From positions 1,708,501 through 1,772,500 of the forward strand of contig NZ_OY781365.1 of the NCBI RefSeq assembly GCF_963676815.1: DNA of 64,000 nt. The letters are read 5' to 3'. The notes below the pieces were generated by a model that was not told the origin of the DNA, made no database searches, and worked only from the letters and a program-made list of their open reading frames with translations. The stretch comes from an uncultured Draconibacterium sp. (GTDB lineage Bacteria > Bacteroidota > Bacteroidia > Bacteroidales > Prolixibacteraceae). The position numbers and the translations under genes were made by a program. Positions 1 to 7,243 of the stretch are shown here, piece by piece (the stretch's first letter is position 1; every line of letters begins with the position of its first letter).

Positions 1-1281
1 AATCTCGCGTGTCGATACTTCTTCGCCATCGTCTTTTGCCAAGCCTTCAGAAAAGAAATACTTGAGCGGATATATTCCAAAATGCGTTTGAATGTATTTA
101 CTGTTCGAAACCCTCGAAATGGTGGAAATATCGAGACCTGTTCTTTCAGCAATATCTTTCAGAATCATCGGGCGAAGTTTTGTCTCGTCGCCTTCCTGAA
201 AATACTCTTTCTGAAAACTTATAATTTCGGACATGGTAAGCAACAATGTTGTTTGTCGCTGGTGTATCGCATCAATAAACCATTTTGCCGAATCCATTTT
301 TTGCTTCACAAAAGTCATCGCTTCTTTGTCTGATTTTTGTGATTTTTGATTTTGGCTCATGGTTTTCAGCATCTCCGAATAAGTGTCGTTGATTTTTAGT
401 TCAGGAACATTTCGCTGATTTAACGATAGGCTCAATTCTCCATCAACCAACTCCAGAATAAAATCGGGGACAATATGCTGATTTGATTTATTTAAAGGGT
501 TATTATACGAACTACCTGGTTTCGGATTTAACTTAAGAACCTCGTCGATTCCCTTTTTAAGTTCCTCATCCGACAGTTCCAGTTTCGACCTGATTTTATC
601 GTAATGCTTTTTTGTAAACTCATCAAAATAGTTTTTTACGATAGCCTTTGGAAGTTCATAATCATCGCTCTCTTTACGTTCGAGTTGCAACAACAAACAC
701 TCGCGTAAATTTCGGGCAGCAATTCCAGGAGGATCAAATTCCTGAATAGCCAATAAAATTTTCTCCAGTTTTTCTTCCGGAACATCCAGATTCATGTTAA
801 ATGCCAAATCGTCGCTAATGGCCATTAAATCACGCCGAAGATAACCGTCATCATCAATATTCCCTATAATGTATTCGGCAAGCTGCTGCTCCTCATCATT
901 TAAATCTGCAAGTCCCAGCTGTTCATTCAAAAATTCATGAAAACTTGTGCCCACCGAAAAAGGTACATCGATGTATTTATCGTCTTTCGAATAGTTGTTT
1001 ACATTTAGCTTATAGGTTGGAATTTCATCATCCTCGTAATAGTCATCCATCGAAAACTCCTCATTGTCTACATCCGAGTTATTATCGCGGCTGTCATCCA
1101 ACTGATCTTCTACTGAAGAGGGAGAGTCCGATTCCAATTCCAAAACCGGATTTTCTTCTAATTCCTTTTTAATTCGCTGCTCGAGTTGCATAGTTGGGAT
1201 TTCCAAAAGCTTGATCACCTGAATTTGCTGAGGTGATAACTTTTGGAGCAGCTTCTGTTGTAATGTTAGTTTTTGCTCCAT
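1..1281 (-). CDS. rpoN: RNA polymerase sigma-54 factor RpoN (3' end outside window)
   Basis: The frame is open from the ATG at 1281 to the window edge, giving 427 codons. The N-terminus is the Gln/Leu-rich activator-contact region I (starts MEQKLTLQQKLLQKLSPQQ), followed by an acidic region II rich in Asp and Glu (residues about 45-85). The core-binding region comes next, then the DNA-binding region with a helix-turn-helix reading ERTGLDISTISRVSNSKY. The diagnostic RpoN box should lie just past position 1, so the gene is cut by the window and not necessarily broken. It directs core polymerase to -24/-12 promoters that need an AAA+ activator. Its start lies about 65 bp from the stop of asnS, which is on the same strand. 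Family assignment is secure. Confidence 0.95.
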   Translation of the reverse strand, partial: MEQKLTLQQKLLQKLSPQQIQVIKLLEIPTMQLEQRIKKELEENPVLELESDSPSSVEDQLDDSRDNNSDVDNEEFSMDDYYEDDEIPTYKLNVNNYSKDDKYIDVPFSVGTSFHEFLNEQLGLADLNDEEQQLAEYIIGNIDDDGYLRRDLMAISDDLAFNMNLDVPEEKLEKILLAIQEFDPPGIAARNLRECLLLQLERKESDDYELPKAIVKNYFDEFTKKHYDKIRSKLELSDEELKKGIDEVLKLNPKPGSSYNNPLNKSNQHIVPDFILELVDGELSLSLNQRNVPELKINDTYSEMLKTMSQNQKSQKSDKEAMTFVKQKMDSAKWFIDAIHQRQTTLLLTMSEIISFQKEYFQEGDETKLRPMILKDIAERTGLDISTISRVSNSKYIQTHFGIYPLKYFFSEGLAKDDGEEVSTREI

Positions 1282-1345
1282 AATCCCAAATGTTAACCTC
1301 GTAAAAATAACATTTTTTTCCGAGTAGCTTCGCTATATTATTGCA

Positions 1346-2782
1346 TCAAAATTCAGCATTTTTTGGTGCACGTGGAAACGCAATTACGTCGCGGATGTTA
1401 CCCATTCCGGTAACAAAAAGCATAAGGCGCTCGAAACCAAGCCCAAAGCCGCTATGCACTACCGATCCGAAACGGCGGGTATCTAAATACCACCACATTT
1501 CTTCGGCCGGAATATCCATTTCTTCCATCCGAGTGGTTAGTTTGTCAAGGTCTTCCTCGCGTTGCGATCCACCAATAATTTCGCCAATACCAGGAAACAG
1601 AACATCCATTGCGCCAACAGTTTTTCCATCGTCGTTTTGTTTCATGTAAAACGCTTTAATGTCTTTCGGATAATCAGTAAGAATTACCGGACACTTAAAG
1701 TGTTTCTCAACAAGGTAGCGTTCGTGCTCACTTTGCAGGTCAACGCCCCAATCAACCGGGAACTGGAATTTCTTCTTCTTATATGGTTTCGAGTTTTTCA
1801 GCACCTCTATCGCCTCGGTGTATGGTAAACGCACAAAATCGTTTTTCAAAACAAACTCCAGCTTTTCAATCAAGTCCATCGAGCGCTGGTCTTGAGGTTT
1901 ATTTTTTTCCTCCTGCTTTAAACGATCTGCTAAAAACCTCAGATCATCCATACAGTTATCCAAAGCATATTGGATACAATATTTCAGAAACTCTTCGGCC
2001 AAATTCATGTTGTCTTTCAAGTCGTAGAAAGCCATTTCTGGCTCGATCATCCAAAATTCTGCCAGGTGACGAGTTGTATTCGAGTTTTCGGCACGGAATG
2101 TTGGACCGAAGGTATAAATCTCACCAAGGGCAAGCGCACCCAATTCGCCTTCCAACTGACCGGAAACTGTTAAATTGGTAGCTTTTCCGAAAAAATCCTG
2201 AGTGTAATCTACCTCGCCCTCTTCGGTTAACGGTGGATTTTTTGCATCAAGTGTTGAAACGCGGAACATTTGTCCGGCTCCCTCAGCATCGCTGGCCGTT
2301 ACAATTGGCGTGTGCAGGTAGTTAAATCCTTTTTCGTTAAAGTATTTATGAATGGCAAAAGCCATTGCGTGGCGGATACGAAACACTGCGCTAAACGTAT
2401 TGGTACGGAAACGCAAATGCGCATTTTCGCGCAAAAACTCGAGCGAGTGTTTTTTAGGTTGAATCGGATATTTTTCAGGATCGGCTTTGCCAAGCAAATC
2501 AATTGATTTTGCATTTAGCTCAACATTTTGTCCGCTTCCTGCCGACTCTACCAATTCTCCGGTTACAGCAATAGCCGCCCCGGTTGTTATATCGTGTAAC
2601 AATTCTTCGTCAAAACTTTCAACATCAACCACCACCTGAAGATTATTTATGGTCGATCCATCGTTCAGCGCAATAAAATTTACATTTTTACTTCCGCGCT
2701 TTGTTCGTACCCAACCTTTGGCAATTACTTCGCTGCCAATTTCTCCATTCTTCAGAATTTCTTTAATTTTTAAACGTGCCAT
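1346..2782 (-). CDS. asnS: asparaginyl-tRNA synthetase
   Basis: Full-length 478-residue class II aminoacyl-tRNA synthetase that charges tRNA-Asn in the cytoplasm. An N-terminal OB-fold anticodon-binding domain (about residues 1-115) precedes the catalytic core. Motif 2 is visible as FRAENSNTTRHLAEFWMIEPE and motif 3 as GFGLGFERL near the C-terminus. The choice of AsnRS over AspRS rests on the length and on the N-terminal KEILKNGEIGSEVIAKGWVRTKR type sequence. The following rpoN is on the same strand and may be co-transcribed. No frame problem is visible. Confidence 0.96.
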   Translation of the reverse strand: MARLKIKEILKNGEIGSEVIAKGWVRTKRGSKNVNFIALNDGSTINNLQVVVDVESFDEELLHDITTGAAIAVTGELVESAGSGQNVELNAKSIDLLGKADPEKYPIQPKKHSLEFLRENAHLRFRTNTFSAVFRIRHAMAFAIHKYFNEKGFNYLHTPIVTASDAEGAGQMFRVSTLDAKNPPLTEEGEVDYTQDFFGKATNLTVSGQLEGELGALALGEIYTFGPTFRAENSNTTRHLAEFWMIEPEMAFYDLKDNMNLAEEFLKYCIQYALDNCMDDLRFLADRLKQEEKNKPQDQRSMDLIEKLEFVLKNDFVRLPYTEAIEVLKNSKPYKKKKFQFPVDWGVDLQSEHERYLVEKHFKCPVILTDYPKDIKAFYMKQNDDGKTVGAMDVLFPGIGEIIGGSQREEDLDKLTTRMEEMDIPAEEMWWYLDTRRFGSVVHSGFGLGFERLMLFVTGMGNIRDVIAFPRAPKNAEF

Positions 2783-3102
2783 GATGTTTATATTTCTGCC
2801 TTTAATTTGTCTGTGTGGCTTTTTACAGCCTTTTTACTTTTCGAATTTTGAGCTTACAAATTTATACTTTATTAGCAATATTATAAACGTAAGGTACATT
2901 TTCGTCGGATTTTTAATACTTACGTGAAGAAGCCCCCTGTTTAAAGTATGTATTTATTCAAAAATAACAGAAATAAAAGCGCCGGGGTGTTTATCAAAAG
3001 CCGCCGATTAGGCAATACTCGATTGTTTTTTTCACAAACAAAAAAGCTGCCTAAAAAATAGACAGCCTTTTTGCTTAACAACAACTATAATCTACTCAAA
3101 AA
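2783..3102. other. intergenic region upstream of asnS
   Basis: No gene is supported here. The part next to asnS is AT-rich and should hold its promoter; TAAATTTG (minus strand, 2864-2857) resembles the Bacteroidota -7 element TAnnTTTG, but no well-spaced -33 TTG was found. A hairpin after the DUF2202 gene occupies 3041-3073. Confidence 0.5.
3040..3074 (-). terminator. terminator after the metal-stress module
   Basis: Arms AAAAAGGCTGTC and GGCAGCTTTTTT on the minus strand are separated by an AT-rich loop. They lie about 30 bp past the stop of the last gene of the module. The stem is imperfect and the T-run is clear. Confidence 0.6.
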
Positions 3103-3852
3103 TTATCTGTTCTGACCGTATCTGTAACCTCCTTGTCCATTTCCACGTCCGCCGTTACCATAACCATTTCCTCCTTTACCGTATCCCTGACCGTTTGTTC
3201 CGGCTAATATTGCGTCATATTCTTCTTCCGTAATATACTGAGGAGTGTATGTTTCTCCAAGAGCTTCCAAATTCCGCACAAATCCGCGCATGTGGTTTTC
3301 CGAACCTTGTAACAAATTCTCATAAACCCGGATTATGTCGGCGTTTTCGGTATTGGCCAACTGTAGTTTCAAATCAGAAATATCCAGGTCTTCAATGGTA
3401 GCTCCAACTGCGAGGGCCGCCGCTAAACTTTCCGATCCTTGTTCAGTGAGGGCAACATATAAATCGCCCAAAACTTCGTTTGTAAATTCACCTGTTACTC
3501 CTGTTGCCGGATCTTCAATGCCGTATCCATCAAGCAAGTACAGCACCGAACTGGCATGTCGGTCTTCGCTACTGGCAATGTTGCCGAAAATGTTCTGTCC
3601 ATACATTTCGTAAAAGTAAAGGTAAACATCGCGGGCAAGTATTTCTTCTTCTCGCATCAAAAGCAACCCAGCCGAATCTGCCGCTGTAACTTCATTATCA
3701 AAGGTAATGGAGTCGCCAAGTGTGGCGTAAAATTCAACACTCTTATCTTCAAAATTAATAGCTTCGTCTGCGCTATCGTTCTCCGAGCAAGCCGTGAAAG
3801 TAATTGCCAGGCCTGCTAACATTGTAAATAAAAAAGTTCTTAATCTGTTCAT
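3103..3852 (-). CDS. DUF2202 domain lipoprotein (ferritin-like helical fold)
   Basis: A 249-residue exported protein. The signal peptide ends in a lipobox (ITFTAC-S), so it is probably anchored facing the periplasm or outer membrane. Residues about 50-215 match the DUF2202 family, a four-helix ferritin-like fold. Acidic and His residues typical of a metal-binding bundle are visible in MREEEILARDVYLYFYEMYG, SSEDRHASSVLYLL and QGSENHMRGFVRNLEAL. The tail after residue 220 is a low-complexity Gly/Asn/Tyr/Arg stretch. It starts 9 bp after the preceding Spy-like gene and closes the sigma/anti-sigma operon, so a metal-binding or stress role is likely by context. The biochemical function of DUF2202 is not established. 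Confidence 0.85.
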   Translation of the reverse strand: MNRLRTFLFTMLAGLAITFTACSENDSADEAINFEDKSVEFYATLGDSITFDNEVTAADSAGLLLMREEEILARDVYLYFYEMYGQNIFGNIASSEDRHASSVLYLLDGYGIEDPATGVTGEFTNEVLGDLYVALTEQGSESLAAALAVGATIEDLDISDLKLQLANTENADIIRVYENLLQGSENHMRGFVRNLEALGETYTPQYITEEEYDAILAGTNGQGYGKGGNGYGNGGRGNGQGGYRYGQNR

Positions 3853-3861
3853 CGTTTATAA

Positions 3862-4500
3862 TTATTTGTTTGTATCCAATTCATCTTCGTTTGTGTCTAC
3901 GCTGTTTTCAACGTCGGTATAATTGAACCGATTAAACCTGCCGTTACCCCTACCTTGATTCCAGCTTTTTTTGTTATTTCTGTAATTTGAGGCTTGCAAA
4001 TTGCCACGGTTTCCTCTTAAACCTCGCTGTGCATAGCTGTTTTCACGATTATTCGCACGACAAAAATTTCCTTGTAAATTTTGGTTACCTGAAAAATTTC
4101 CGCGACCTCTTCCAATATTTTGGTTACGTGCATAGTTACTATTTGCCTGAAGTTGATCGTATTGAATTTGCTGCTCTTCCGTCAATAAATTCCTAACCTC
4201 AGTACGGTGGGCTTCCACCTTTTTCAACATTTCGGTTCTAATCTCACTTTTCTCAACAGTATTTATTGTTGCACGCTGTTTTGTACGCAGTTCATTCATG
4301 GCCAGCTGGTGGTTATTCTCCATTTGCTGAATTTGCTCTTGCTGTGTGTCGGTTAATCCGGAAATATAGTTCACACAGTTATTCCTTTGATTTTGATAAT
4401 ACCCGTTTCCTGTTCTGCGGCCTTGTGCCAAAACGGTTGTACTTGTTAACGCCAGGGCAAAGAACACCCAGGCAATGTTTGTCAACTTGCTAGTTTTCAT
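3862..4500 (-). CDS. Spy/CpxP-like periplasmic protein with Asn/Arg/Gly-rich tail
   Basis: A 212-residue protein with a signal peptide (hydrophobic residues 9-25, cleavage near VLA-QG). The central part, about residues 45-125, is helical and charged, with the LTDTQQEQIQQMENN and LLTEEQQIQYDQLQ patterns. These resemble the LTxxQ repeats of the Spy/CpxP/ZraP family of periplasmic metal- and envelope-stress proteins. The C-terminal third is rich in Asn, Arg and Gly. It lies 23 bp after the membrane-anchored sensor-like gene and 9 bp before the DUF2202 gene. A metal sensor or chaperone role is inferred from fold type and context. Confidence 0.7.
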   Translation of the reverse strand: MKTSKLTNIAWVFFALALTSTTVLAQGRRTGNGYYQNQRNNCVNYISGLTDTQQEQIQQMENNHQLAMNELRTKQRATINTVEKSEIRTEMLKKVEAHRTEVRNLLTEEQQIQYDQLQANSNYARNQNIGRGRGNFSGNQNLQGNFCRANNRENSYAQRGLRGNRGNLQASNYRNNKKSWNQGRGNGRFNRFNYTDVENSVDTNEDELDTNK

Positions 4501-4523
4501 TGTTTTACTATTTTAAATGGTTT

Positions 4524-5057
4524 TTACTCTAAATTGCGTCGCCCATGCTGACGGTTACCACGCCGGGGCAACGAAACGTCTTCTTCAGTCTTTGTCATCG
4601 ACAGGAAAATTTCTTTTAATTTCTCCTGCTGGGTAGCATCACACACCGCTTTCATATCGAGATAATAATCAACAGTTAAGTTTTTTAACGATTTGTGCAG
4701 TTCTCCCATCTCGTCCGAAATAGCATGAAGTTTTGTTGTATCAGCATCAGTTTTTGCCATTTCTTCAACCATATCGAAACGAAGAAGTGTTAGCTGATCC
4801 GACAAACGCCGTGCATTCCGATTGTAGTTTCTGTTTAAATCCCGAAAAGTGTTTACCTGTTCGGGCTGCAAGTTTAACTGCTCGCGAAAAAAACGCGTCC
4901 GTTGTTCCGAGGGCATCTCAACTTGTTGTTGTTTTTCTGCTGCAACTTTTTTGTCCTGGTGTTTGTGGTACCAAAACGAAACTCCCATCGACAAGATTGT
5001 TGCTGACAGAATTACAATCACCCAAATTAATATGCGATATGTATTTTTTGTTGCCAT
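4524..5057 (-). CDS. membrane-anchored periplasmic metal sensor, CnrX/Spy-like
   Basis: A 177-residue protein with one N-terminal membrane segment (residues about 8-28) and a periplasmic all-helical domain. The pattern FFREQLNLQPEQVNTFRDLN and the later YYLDMKAVCDATQQEKLKEIF are typical of the heavy-metal resistance CnrX/Spy superfamily. It starts 3 bp after the anti-sigma stop, so the two are translationally coupled. In the Cupriavidus Cnr system CnrX relays periplasmic metal to the anti-sigma factor CnrY. I infer an equivalent signal-input role here. Which metal is sensed cannot be read from the sequence. Confidence 0.75.
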   Translation of the reverse strand: MATKNTYRILIWVIVILSATILSMGVSFWYHKHQDKKVAAEKQQQVEMPSEQRTRFFREQLNLQPEQVNTFRDLNRNYNRNARRLSDQLTLLRFDMVEEMAKTDADTTKLHAISDEMGELHKSLKNLTVDYYLDMKAVCDATQQEKLKEIFLSMTKTEEDVSLPRRGNRQHGRRNLE

Positions 5058-5060
5058 TTG

Positions 5061-5492
5061 TTATTCCATTAAAAAGGTTTCAATTGGCTCGGCTTCCATT
5101 TCATTCCAAAAAGGAACCATTTCCTGCTCGCTTAAAGTACTGCTGACCAACGTATTTCTGGGTGTTTCACCTAATTTAAATCCACCATAAATTCCCAGCA
5201 ACAGCAGTATTGAAAACGCTACCGGTTGCAAAATCCGTAGTAAAACCGGGCGTGTAACCAATTGCTCGTTGTGCTGATTTTCGAGCCGTGCTTTCACCCT
5301 GGTATAAAAGAATGGATTCTCATCGGTAACCTTATCGTTTTCAAGAATACGGAGTGTACTTTTCATTTCAGCAGCGAAAAGAGCACAGTCTGCACACTCA
5401 TTCAGGTGTTGCTTAACCTGCTCCATTTCTGAAACGGGCAGCTCCTTTTCGAGGAAAAAAATTAAATTTTTATGTACGCTATTACACTTCAT
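5061..5492 (-). CDS. anti-sigma factor with zinc-binding ZAS domain
   Basis: A 143-residue single-pass membrane protein. The N-terminal cytoplasmic domain carries Cys3 and the ZAS signature H29-x3-C33-x2-C36 (QHLNECADC), as in zf-HC2 anti-sigma factors. One membrane helix lies at about residues 84-102, followed by a short periplasmic tail. It follows the ECF sigma gene by 49 bp and touches the CnrX-like gene. It should hold the sigma factor inactive at the membrane until the periplasmic partner signals. A copy of the ECF-type promoter (5511-5538) lies directly upstream, so it can also be expressed separately. Confidence 0.88.
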   Translation of the reverse strand: MKCNSVHKNLIFFLEKELPVSEMEQVKQHLNECADCALFAAEMKSTLRILENDKVTDENPFFYTRVKARLENQHNEQLVTRPVLLRILQPVAFSILLLLGIYGGFKLGETPRNTLVSSTLSEQEMVPFWNEMEAEPIETFLME

Positions 5493-5510
5493 TTTCGGTA
5501 TTCGTATTAG

Positions 5511-5538
5511 TATGACACATTCATTTTTAAAAACTTGC
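5511..5538 (-). promoter_or_regulatory. ECF-type promoter P3, upstream of anti-sigma gene
   Basis: Reading the minus strand: GCAAGTTTTT, 12 nt, GTCATAC. The -10-like element is about 18 bp before the anti-sigma ATG, leaving a very short leader. It matches P2 and P1 of this locus at both boxes. Confidence 0.7.
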
Positions 5539-5541
5539 GCT

Positions 5542-6123
5542 TTACATGCACTTTTTTTTGTAGCATTTATACAGCTTTTTCTGCAGGCCTTTTTTTGCCC
5601 GGAATAATAGCGACTCGACTGATGAAACCGAGAGATCCATTACCTCTGCAATTTCGTGGTACGACAGCTCTTCGTATTTACTGAGCGTAAAAGCCACTTT
5701 CTGGTTTTTTGGCAAACTATTTATTGCCTCTTTTAAAATTAATGCCCTTTGTTTATTTTCCAGATCGTATTCCGGCTCGTCCGAGTCAGCGGTTTTGGCT
5801 CGCAGCAAATCCTTGTTTGCTGCGGCGTCCTCATCATCAAATCCCTGAAACCACTTATGTTTTCTATTATCACGTATGTGGTTTAACGATCGGTTTACAG
5901 CAATACGATACAACCAGGTCGACAATTTTGAGTCGGATCTGAATTTCTCGATATTCCGATACACTTCAACAAAAACTTCCTGCGCTACATCTTCGGCATC
6001 TTCGCGGTTCTGCACCAAACCATAGCAGGTATTTACCACCAGCTTTTGGTGGGTATCAACCAGCTTTTTAAAAGCCAGCTGATTGCCCTGTTTCAGTTGT
6101 TCTATAATTTCGGTGTCAGACAT
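5542..6123 (-). CDS. ECF RNA polymerase sigma factor
   Basis: A 193-residue sigma-70 family protein of the extracytoplasmic-function class. Region 2 is clear (NREDAEDVAQEVFVEVYRNI, then LSTWLYRIAVNRSLNHIRD), and region 4 has the helix-turn-helix SYHEIAEVMDLSVSSVESLLFRAKKGL. Regions 1 and 3 are absent, as usual for ECF factors. It is followed by its ZAS anti-sigma gene and preceded, 39 bp upstream, by the DUF4405 gene. The repeated promoter motif in front of tolC, the DUF4405 gene and the anti-sigma gene is the probable target of this factor. Confidence 0.93.
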   Translation of the reverse strand: MSDTEIIEQLKQGNQLAFKKLVDTHQKLVVNTCYGLVQNREDAEDVAQEVFVEVYRNIEKFRSDSKLSTWLYRIAVNRSLNHIRDNRKHKWFQGFDDEDAAANKDLLRAKTADSDEPEYDLENKQRALILKEAINSLPKNQKVAFTLSKYEELSYHEIAEVMDLSVSSVESLLFRAKKGLQKKLYKCYKKKCM

Positions 6124-6162
6124 TCTGAGTAGAAAAATACCACTTTTTTAAGGTGCTGCTGT

Positions 6163-6978
6163 TTATTCAGAAAGTATTTTGTAAACATCGCGTGGTGGAA
6201 GATTATTGTTCTCACCAATGGTTCGCAAAGTTTCTGTTGATTTTGCTTCGATGTTATTATTTTCGAGAATATGCATCAACTCATCGGTACTTTTATTGAG
6301 TTCTTTCGAGAAATCTTCGATCGTTTTTCGTCCAACGCCCATTCCTTGTCCCTGGTTGGCCGGTTTCTTTTCTATAATCTCGTATATCTCCAAAGGAGTT
6401 GAGTTATTTGCTTCTCCTATTTCCTGCAAAGTTTGTGTGTGCGTGTCCTTGTAATCGATTTTATGGCTGTCTAACTTGCGGGTAATTTCGTCTACCGATT
6501 CAAGGTCGAGCTGATGGGCCAATTCCGAAAGCGTTAACAATTCGGCATGAGCCACCGGTGCACGCTCTTCGGTTTTCTCCCACGAATTGGTGGCCGTTTC
6601 GCCTAAATCCATTACGGTTTTAAAAGGTGGAATTGAAAACATCGTTCCGAAAAAGAACACCAACACAAGGACAATGGAAAAAAGTAATTCCTTTTTCTTA
6701 TTAAATCCTTTTGTCGATTTTGTTTTGATGTACGACACAAAAGCTTTCCAGTTTACCGAAAACAGGTGAAATATGGAAAGTACAATAAATCCCAGCGAAA
6801 ATACGGTATGAATGGCCTGCCAGCCTTCTTTCGAAAATCCTGCCAATTCCCAGTTCACCCAATGGGCATAACGTCCCGGAGGAGCTACATACAAAATTAA
6901 ACCCGATACCAGGATCACTAAAATCGCCCAGCTTAATCCAAAACTGATAAAGGCGCGCCAGCTAAACTTCGTTTTCAT
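6163..6978 (-). CDS. DUF4405 membrane protein with duplicated C-terminal domain
   Basis: A 271-residue protein. The first 110 residues contain three or four membrane helices with His residues (AIHTVFSLGFIVLSIFHLFS), as in DUF4405 proteins, which resemble small cytochrome b subunits. The C-terminal half carries two related repeats of about 55 residues (about 147-204 and 216-271), each ending in a TLxxIGExNNxxPxxxYxI pattern. It starts 36 bp from the P2 promoter and precedes the sigma gene by 39 bp, so it belongs to the regulatory operon. Possible heme binding is inferred from family resemblance only. Confidence 0.75.
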   Translation of the reverse strand: MKTKFSWRAFISFGLSWAILVILVSGLILYVAPPGRYAHWVNWELAGFSKEGWQAIHTVFSLGFIVLSIFHLFSVNWKAFVSYIKTKSTKGFNKKKELLFSIVLVLVFFFGTMFSIPPFKTVMDLGETATNSWEKTEERAPVAHAELLTLSELAHQLDLESVDEITRKLDSHKIDYKDTHTQTLQEIGEANNSTPLEIYEIIEKKPANQGQGMGVGRKTIEDFSKELNKSTDELMHILENNNIEAKSTETLRTIGENNNLPPRDVYKILSE

Positions 6979-7013
6979 TCTATTAAAAATTTATTTTTTA
7001 TTGATTTTTAAAG

Positions 7014-7041
7014 TATGACACCGAAGTTTCTGAAAACTTGC
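7014..7041 (-). promoter_or_regulatory. ECF-type promoter P2, upstream of DUF4405-sigma operon
   Basis: Minus strand: GCAAGTTTTC, 12 nt, GTCATAC, ending 36 bp before the DUF4405 start. The boxes are the same as in P1 and P3. Because it drives the operon that holds the sigma gene, it implies positive autoregulation. Confidence 0.75.
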
Positions 7042-7116
7042 GCAGGTATTTGGAAAATGTTTTGATTGATGCGCTAAGCGCTTTGTTAACCATATGCTGG
7101 TTTAAATTTGTAATAA

Positions 7117-7165
7117 GAAAAGTCCGGGGCTGTATCAATGTAATTTATACAGCCACGGACTCTTT
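7117..7165 (-). terminator. terminator after the RND pump gene
   Basis: Inverted arms AGTCCGGGGCTGTAT (7121-7135) and ATACAGCCACGGACT (7147-7161) have an 11-nt loop and are followed on the minus strand by TTTTCTT. It separates the tolC-adaptor-pump operon from the DUF4405-sigma operon. Confidence 0.85.
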
Positions 7166-7243
7166 TATATCTTTCTTACAACACACCATTCCAGATCTGC
7201 TCAAATCTGTAAAGTTAGTGTCATCAGCGTTCTTGTTCACTTT

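Noticed and set aside
1783..2514. Frames opposite or shifted inside asnS
   Set aside because: Shadow frames of a well-supported coding region.
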